From contig SBAY01000230.1 in NCBI GenBank assembly GCA_005239945.1, positions 1-9,240 of the forward strand: a stretch of DNA of 9,240 bases, written 5' to 3'. Both the position numbers and the translations under genes were made by a program. Shown here piece after piece: positions 6,545 to 9,240 of the stretch (the stretch's first letter is position 1; each line of letters opens with the position of its first letter). The notes beneath the pieces were generated by a model. That model did not search any database and was not told the origin of the DNA. It saw only the letters and a list, made by a program, of their open reading frames with translations. This DNA is from Nitrospira sp. GTDB taxonomy: Bacteria; UBA9089; CG2-30-40-21; SBAY01.

Positions 6545-7087
6545 ATGGTAAAGGATTTATTAGTAGCCACCAATCCTCAGAAAATCTTAGATTTTCTTCT
6601 GGAATATTCATTTAAGGATTTCATTGAAAAAGAGATTCAAGAAGCGGTTAAAATTAGTCGATCAGGCACAAATTACGCTTTAAGATCTCTTGTAAAATCA
6701 ACTCTTTTGAAAAGACACAAAAGAGGAAAAATACATTTCTATACTTTGAATCACAAGCATCCTCTGATTAAACAACTTAAAGTACTAAAGACAATTATGG
6801 AGATTCACCCCTTCCTTAAAGAGCTTGAAAAGTTATCATTTAAGATAATACTTTTTGGTAGCTCCTCTCGTGGCGAGAATACAGTCGATAGTGATATTGA
6901 CCTGTTTATTCTCAGTCGTCACAAGGATGAGATAGAAAACCAAATCAAAAGATACACATCCAAAAGGAAGATTCAAGGTATTATTCGAAACAATTTGAAA
7001 TATACCGAAATGAAACAAACAGACCCTGTCTTCTATGAAGAGGTGCAGCAAGGAATTGTGTTATGGGAGAGGAACAATGAGTCATGA
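6545..7087 (+). CDS. Winged-helix/MNT nucleotidyltransferase, antitoxin-like
   Basis: The protein has 180 residues. Positions 10-70 look like a winged-helix DNA-binding domain: helices around KILDFLLEY and EIQEAVKISRSGTNYALRSLV, then a basic wing at KRGKIHFYTLN. From about residue 98 the minimal nucleotidyltransferase (MNT) domain begins, with GSSSRGENTVDSDIDLF. Gly105-Ser106 and Asp117/Asp119 form the full GS-x10-DxD active-site motif, so it may be active. In known MNT-HEPN pairs the nucleotidyltransferase modifies or neutralises the HEPN RNase; some MNT antitoxins add AMP to a tyrosine. The DNA-binding half suggests it also represses its own promoter. AAGGGG (6533-6538) precedes the ATG by 6 bases. 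It overlaps the next gene by 11 bases, as is usual for a two-protein complex. Confidence 0.85.
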   Translation: MVKDLLVATNPQKILDFLLEYSFKDFIEKEIQEAVKISRSGTNYALRSLVKSTLLKRHKRGKIHFYTLNHKHPLIKQLKVLKTIMEIHPFLKELEKLSFKIILFGSSSRGENTVDSDIDLFILSRHKDEIENQIKRYTSKRKIQGIIRNNLKYTEMKQTDPVFYEEVQQGIVLWERNNES

Positions 7088-7547
7088 ATTTGAAGAATGT
7101 TTAAAGCAAAATAGAATAAGGGAGTTTACCAGGGGAAAGTTTCTTGTTCAAAAAGAACTTAAGACAGCAGAAGAAGATTTCAACGAAGCAAGAGAAAGTT
7201 ATAAGAGAAGTGGATATAAATGGACGACTATCCAGACTTACTACTCTATGTTTCACTCTGCCAGAGCACTTTTATATTACAAAAATTATCGGGAGCGAAG
7301 CCATTATTGTCTTATCACTGCCTTAAAATTTCTTTACGGACAGGCAGGCAAATTGCCTGTTTATCTCATTGAAGGACTCCAAAAAGCAAAGAATTTGAGA
7401 GAAGATGCAGACTATTATGGTGAGTGGTCTAAGATTGCCGCTGAAGAAATGATAGCTCTTACTGCTGAGTTCTTAAATAAAGCTAAAGAAATTATAAAGC
7501 AGCTTGATGCCCCTAACTATGGCGAAATGTCAAACCAGGATGCTTAA
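7077..7547 (+). CDS. HEPN domain protein (UPF0332-like), toxin-like partner
   Basis: This 156-residue, all-helical protein is typical of HEPN. The core TYYSMFHSARALLYYKNYRE (54-73) followed by RSHYCL matches the UPF0332 pattern, in which the helix pair carries the conserved residues. The Arg-His pair is Arg72-x3-His76; the spacing is one residue shorter than the R-x4-6-H of classical HEPN ribonucleases, so RNase activity is uncertain. The ATG at 7077 is preferred over one at 7035 because it gives the usual MNT/HEPN overlap (11 bases) and has GGGAG at 7065-7069, 7 bases upstream. The pair is most likely a type II/VII-style toxin-antitoxin module, or, if RNase activity is lost, a regulatory or DNA-modification pair. 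Confidence 0.8.
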   Translation: MSHEFEECLKQNRIREFTRGKFLVQKELKTAEEDFNEARESYKRSGYKWTTIQTYYSMFHSARALLYYKNYRERSHYCLITALKFLYGQAGKLPVYLIEGLQKAKNLREDADYYGEWSKIAAEEMIALTAEFLNKAKEIIKQLDAPNYGEMSNQDA

Positions 7548-7608
7548 GTAAATGAAGAAATAGGAGAAATTGAAACTCGAAGTATTTATATGAGGAGGGA
7601 ATAGAATA

Positions 7609-8901
7609 ATGTCAAAATCAAAGGTAGCAATTTTACGGACTTCACCGGCAACGGTTCTTCAAGATTACCATCGATTGATGAACCTGGCCGGGTATCAGGA
7701 AGTACTTCCTAAGGATGTAGATACCGGGCTGAAGATAAACATAAGCTGGCACTTCTTCTATCCTGGTAGTTCAACTACACCCTGGCAACTTGAAGGGGTA
7801 ATCCGGGCTATGAAAAAGGATGGTTACCAGAGCGATTTGATTCATGCCTGCCATAATCGGACGGTGGTCATCGATGCCCATCTGGGGGAGAGGGAAAACA
7901 AGCAGATTAATGTCATCAATGCCCATAAACTCAGGAATGTTCATCTTTATGAGGGAGCACAGTGGATTAATGTCCGCGATGCCGTAGGTGAGCTGGCGGA
8001 TAAATTCTTATGTCTGAATGAGGTTTATCCAAAGGGATTTATGATTCCCAAACGGTTTATTGGTGAGAATATAATCCATCTACCCACCATAAAAACCCAT
8101 GTTTTTACTACCACCACTGGGGCGATGAAGAATGCCTTTGGCGGTCTGCTGAATGAAAAGCGGCACTGGACACACCCGGTTATTCACGAGACATTAGTTG
8201 ACCTGCTGATGATTCAAAAAAAGATTCATCGGGGAATTTTTGCCGTGATGGATGGCACCTTTGCCGGTGATGGACCTGGCCCACGATGTATGATTCCTTA
8301 TGTCAAGAATGTTCTTCTTGCCTCAGCCGACCAGGTAGCCATTGATGCCGTAGCGGCTAAGATTATGGGATTCGACCCATTGAAAGATGTCAAATTTATT
8401 CGATTAGCCCATGAGTTAGGATTAGGATGTGGGGATACCCGCGAGATTGAAATTGTGGGTGATACGGATGCGGCAAAGGAAAACTGGCACTTTGTGGGAC
8501 CTTTCAAGAAGATGACCTTTGCCAGCAGGATGCAGCATTCTATTTACTGGGGACCTCTAAAAAAACCTATTGAGTGGACATTAAAAACAATCCTTGCCCC
8601 CTGGGCATACATAGCCAGTGTTATTTATCATGATTTATTTTGGTATCCGAGTCATCAAGAACGGGTATTTGAGATTCTCAACAGTGAGTGGGGCAGGTTA
8701 TTTTATAACTGGGAAAATAATACCTTGCCGCCTGACGACCTGAATATCGCAGGATGGGATAATGTTGGCAGCGTTCCGGCTAAACTAAATAAGGAAACGA
8801 TGAAGCTAATTACACAGGCTTTTAAAGTCCTTGGGACATGTATCAAAGAGGCACCAGAATTTGGGGCTCGCAAAAGGCTTAAAAAATTGAGAAACGAATG
8901 A
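7609..8901 (+). CDS. DUF362 domain-containing protein
   Basis: The 430-residue protein belongs to DUF362 (PF04015), whose function is unknown. Signs of the family are a lysine-rich beta-alpha N-terminus (SKVAILRTSPATVL), KTHVFTTTTGAMKNAFGG at 162-179, and DGTFAGDGPGPR at 215-226, followed by ASADQVAIDAVAAKIMGFDP. Many relatives carry a 4Fe-4S ferredoxin domain; no CxxCxxC cluster is present here. Beyond residue 290 is an extension of about 140 residues, with an aromatic, partly hydrophobic stretch at about 318-345 that may touch the membrane. GGAGG at 7594-7598 precedes the ATG by 10 bases. No promoter is evident in the 61-bp gap after the HEPN gene, so read-through from the upstream operon is possible, but no functional link is apparent. 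Confidence 0.85.
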   Translation: MSKSKVAILRTSPATVLQDYHRLMNLAGYQEVLPKDVDTGLKINISWHFFYPGSSTTPWQLEGVIRAMKKDGYQSDLIHACHNRTVVIDAHLGERENKQINVINAHKLRNVHLYEGAQWINVRDAVGELADKFLCLNEVYPKGFMIPKRFIGENIIHLPTIKTHVFTTTTGAMKNAFGGLLNEKRHWTHPVIHETLVDLLMIQKKIHRGIFAVMDGTFAGDGPGPRCMIPYVKNVLLASADQVAIDAVAAKIMGFDPLKDVKFIRLAHELGLGCGDTREIEIVGDTDAAKENWHFVGPFKKMTFASRMQHSIYWGPLKKPIEWTLKTILAPWAYIASVIYHDLFWYPSHQERVFEILNSEWGRLFYNWENNTLPPDDLNIAGWDNVGSVPAKLNKETMKLITQAFKVLGTCIKEAPEFGARKRLKKLRNE

Positions 8902-8949
8902 GAAGGGGGAACTTGTCCACTTAACCTGTGGCTTATTTAAAAAGATAGA

Positions 8950-9011
8950 ACACGGATTTGACCGATTTAACGGATTGACACGGATAAAAAAATCAGTGAA
9001 AATCCGTTAAA
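8950..9011. repeat. CGGAT-rich dispersed-type repeat with hairpin
   Basis: ACACGGAT occurs twice (8950-8957 and 8978-8985), with further degenerate CGGATTT-like units between. TTTAACGGATT (8966-8976) and AATCCGTTAAA (9001-9011) form a perfect 11-bp stem. No coding potential. It resembles degenerate palindromic repeats common between genes in environmental genomes. Confidence 0.5.
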
Positions 9012-9027
9012 ATCTGGTTTGGAGTTT

Positions 9028-9042
9028 AGGCTTTAGCCTTTT
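9028..9042 (+). terminator. Possible weak intrinsic terminator
   Basis: AGGC and GCCT pair around TTTA, and TTTT ends at 9042. The stem is only four or five bp, and it lies about 130 bases after the DUF362 stop. Termination is doubtful. Confidence 0.2.
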
Positions 9043-9240
9043 ATTGCAACGAATGATAAAATCCTAAAAGAATTAACTCAAACAAAGGAGAGTATTTTTA
9101 GAGAAAAGAAACTACAGAGGGCATAGAGGAAAAGATAAGGATTCTCTGTAATACAAACTTGCAAGATGTTGTTTTTTTAACAAAGTTTTTTTCATATGTA
9201 GGCGATAACGAAAAATAGCCCATTTTGGATAATTTAAGGA

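Larger units (their letters stand above)
8902..9240. other. Gene-free tail with decayed intergenic repeats
   Basis: No open reading frame with a start, Shine-Dalgarno and plausible product was found on either strand. The stretch holds the CGGAT-rich repeat (8950-9011), a weak hairpin (9028-9039) and a short inverted pair ACAGAG/CTCTGT around 9113-9149. It ends in AT-rich sequence with no clear promoter. Confidence 0.6.

Noticed and set aside
6351..6551. A 66-codon open frame after the TPR gene
   Set aside because: It runs through the repeat element, the promoter and the palindrome, has no Shine-Dalgarno, and its product resembles nothing.
7035..7076. Upstream ATG for the HEPN gene
   Set aside because: It would extend the overlap with the MNT gene to 53 bases with no better ribosome site; the ATG at 7077 fits the usual arrangement.
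7340..7360. ACAGGCA/TGCCTGT inverted repeat
   Set aside because: It lies inside the HEPN coding sequence and is easily explained by codon content.

Overview
The window reads as a stretch of AT-rich bacterial chromosome, probably from an uncultured lineage known mainly from metagenomes. Genes are preceded by Shine-Dalgarno sites and sigma70-type promoters (TTGACA/TATAAT-like), and intergenic gaps are filled with short structured repeats. I cannot place the organism firmly; the style recalls Omnitrophica/Desantisbacteria-like candidate phyla, but that is an impression. All seven supported genes lie on the + strand, and none is cut by the window edge.

Left part (1-2965): a membrane glycosyltransferase of the GT39/PMT type with a soluble C-terminal domain, then a CcdA-type thiol-disulfide membrane transporter. 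Between them sits a 173-bp element whose two 41-bp arms are built from five 7-bp units each. It is bounded by a perfect 20-bp terminal inverted repeat and flanked by a 9-bp direct repeat, so it looks like a non-autonomous inserted element (MITE-like).

Centre (2962-6434): a strong promoter drives two overlapping genes. The first encodes a P-loop ATPase with an AAA-like layout and a C-terminal winged-helix-like segment. The second encodes a protein with a degenerate NTPase-like N-terminus followed by ten almost identical 40-residue TPR units. Together they look like a STAND/NLR-type ATPase-plus-sensor system divided over two genes. The function is unproven; defence or signalling is the best guess. 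The TPR gene ends inside a second inverted-repeat element of about 113 bp.

Right part (6435-7547): a consensus promoter whose -10 box lies inside a 14-bp perfect inverted repeat precedes a two-gene toxin-antitoxin-like module. It consists of a winged-helix/MNT nucleotidyltransferase fusion, then an overlapping HEPN (UPF0332-like) protein. The palindrome is placed as expected for autoregulation by the winged-helix protein. A 21-bp trace of the first element's right end lies just upstream.

End (7609-9240): a DUF362 protein without the ferredoxin domain that some relatives carry, then about 340 bp without genes that hold decayed intergenic repeats.
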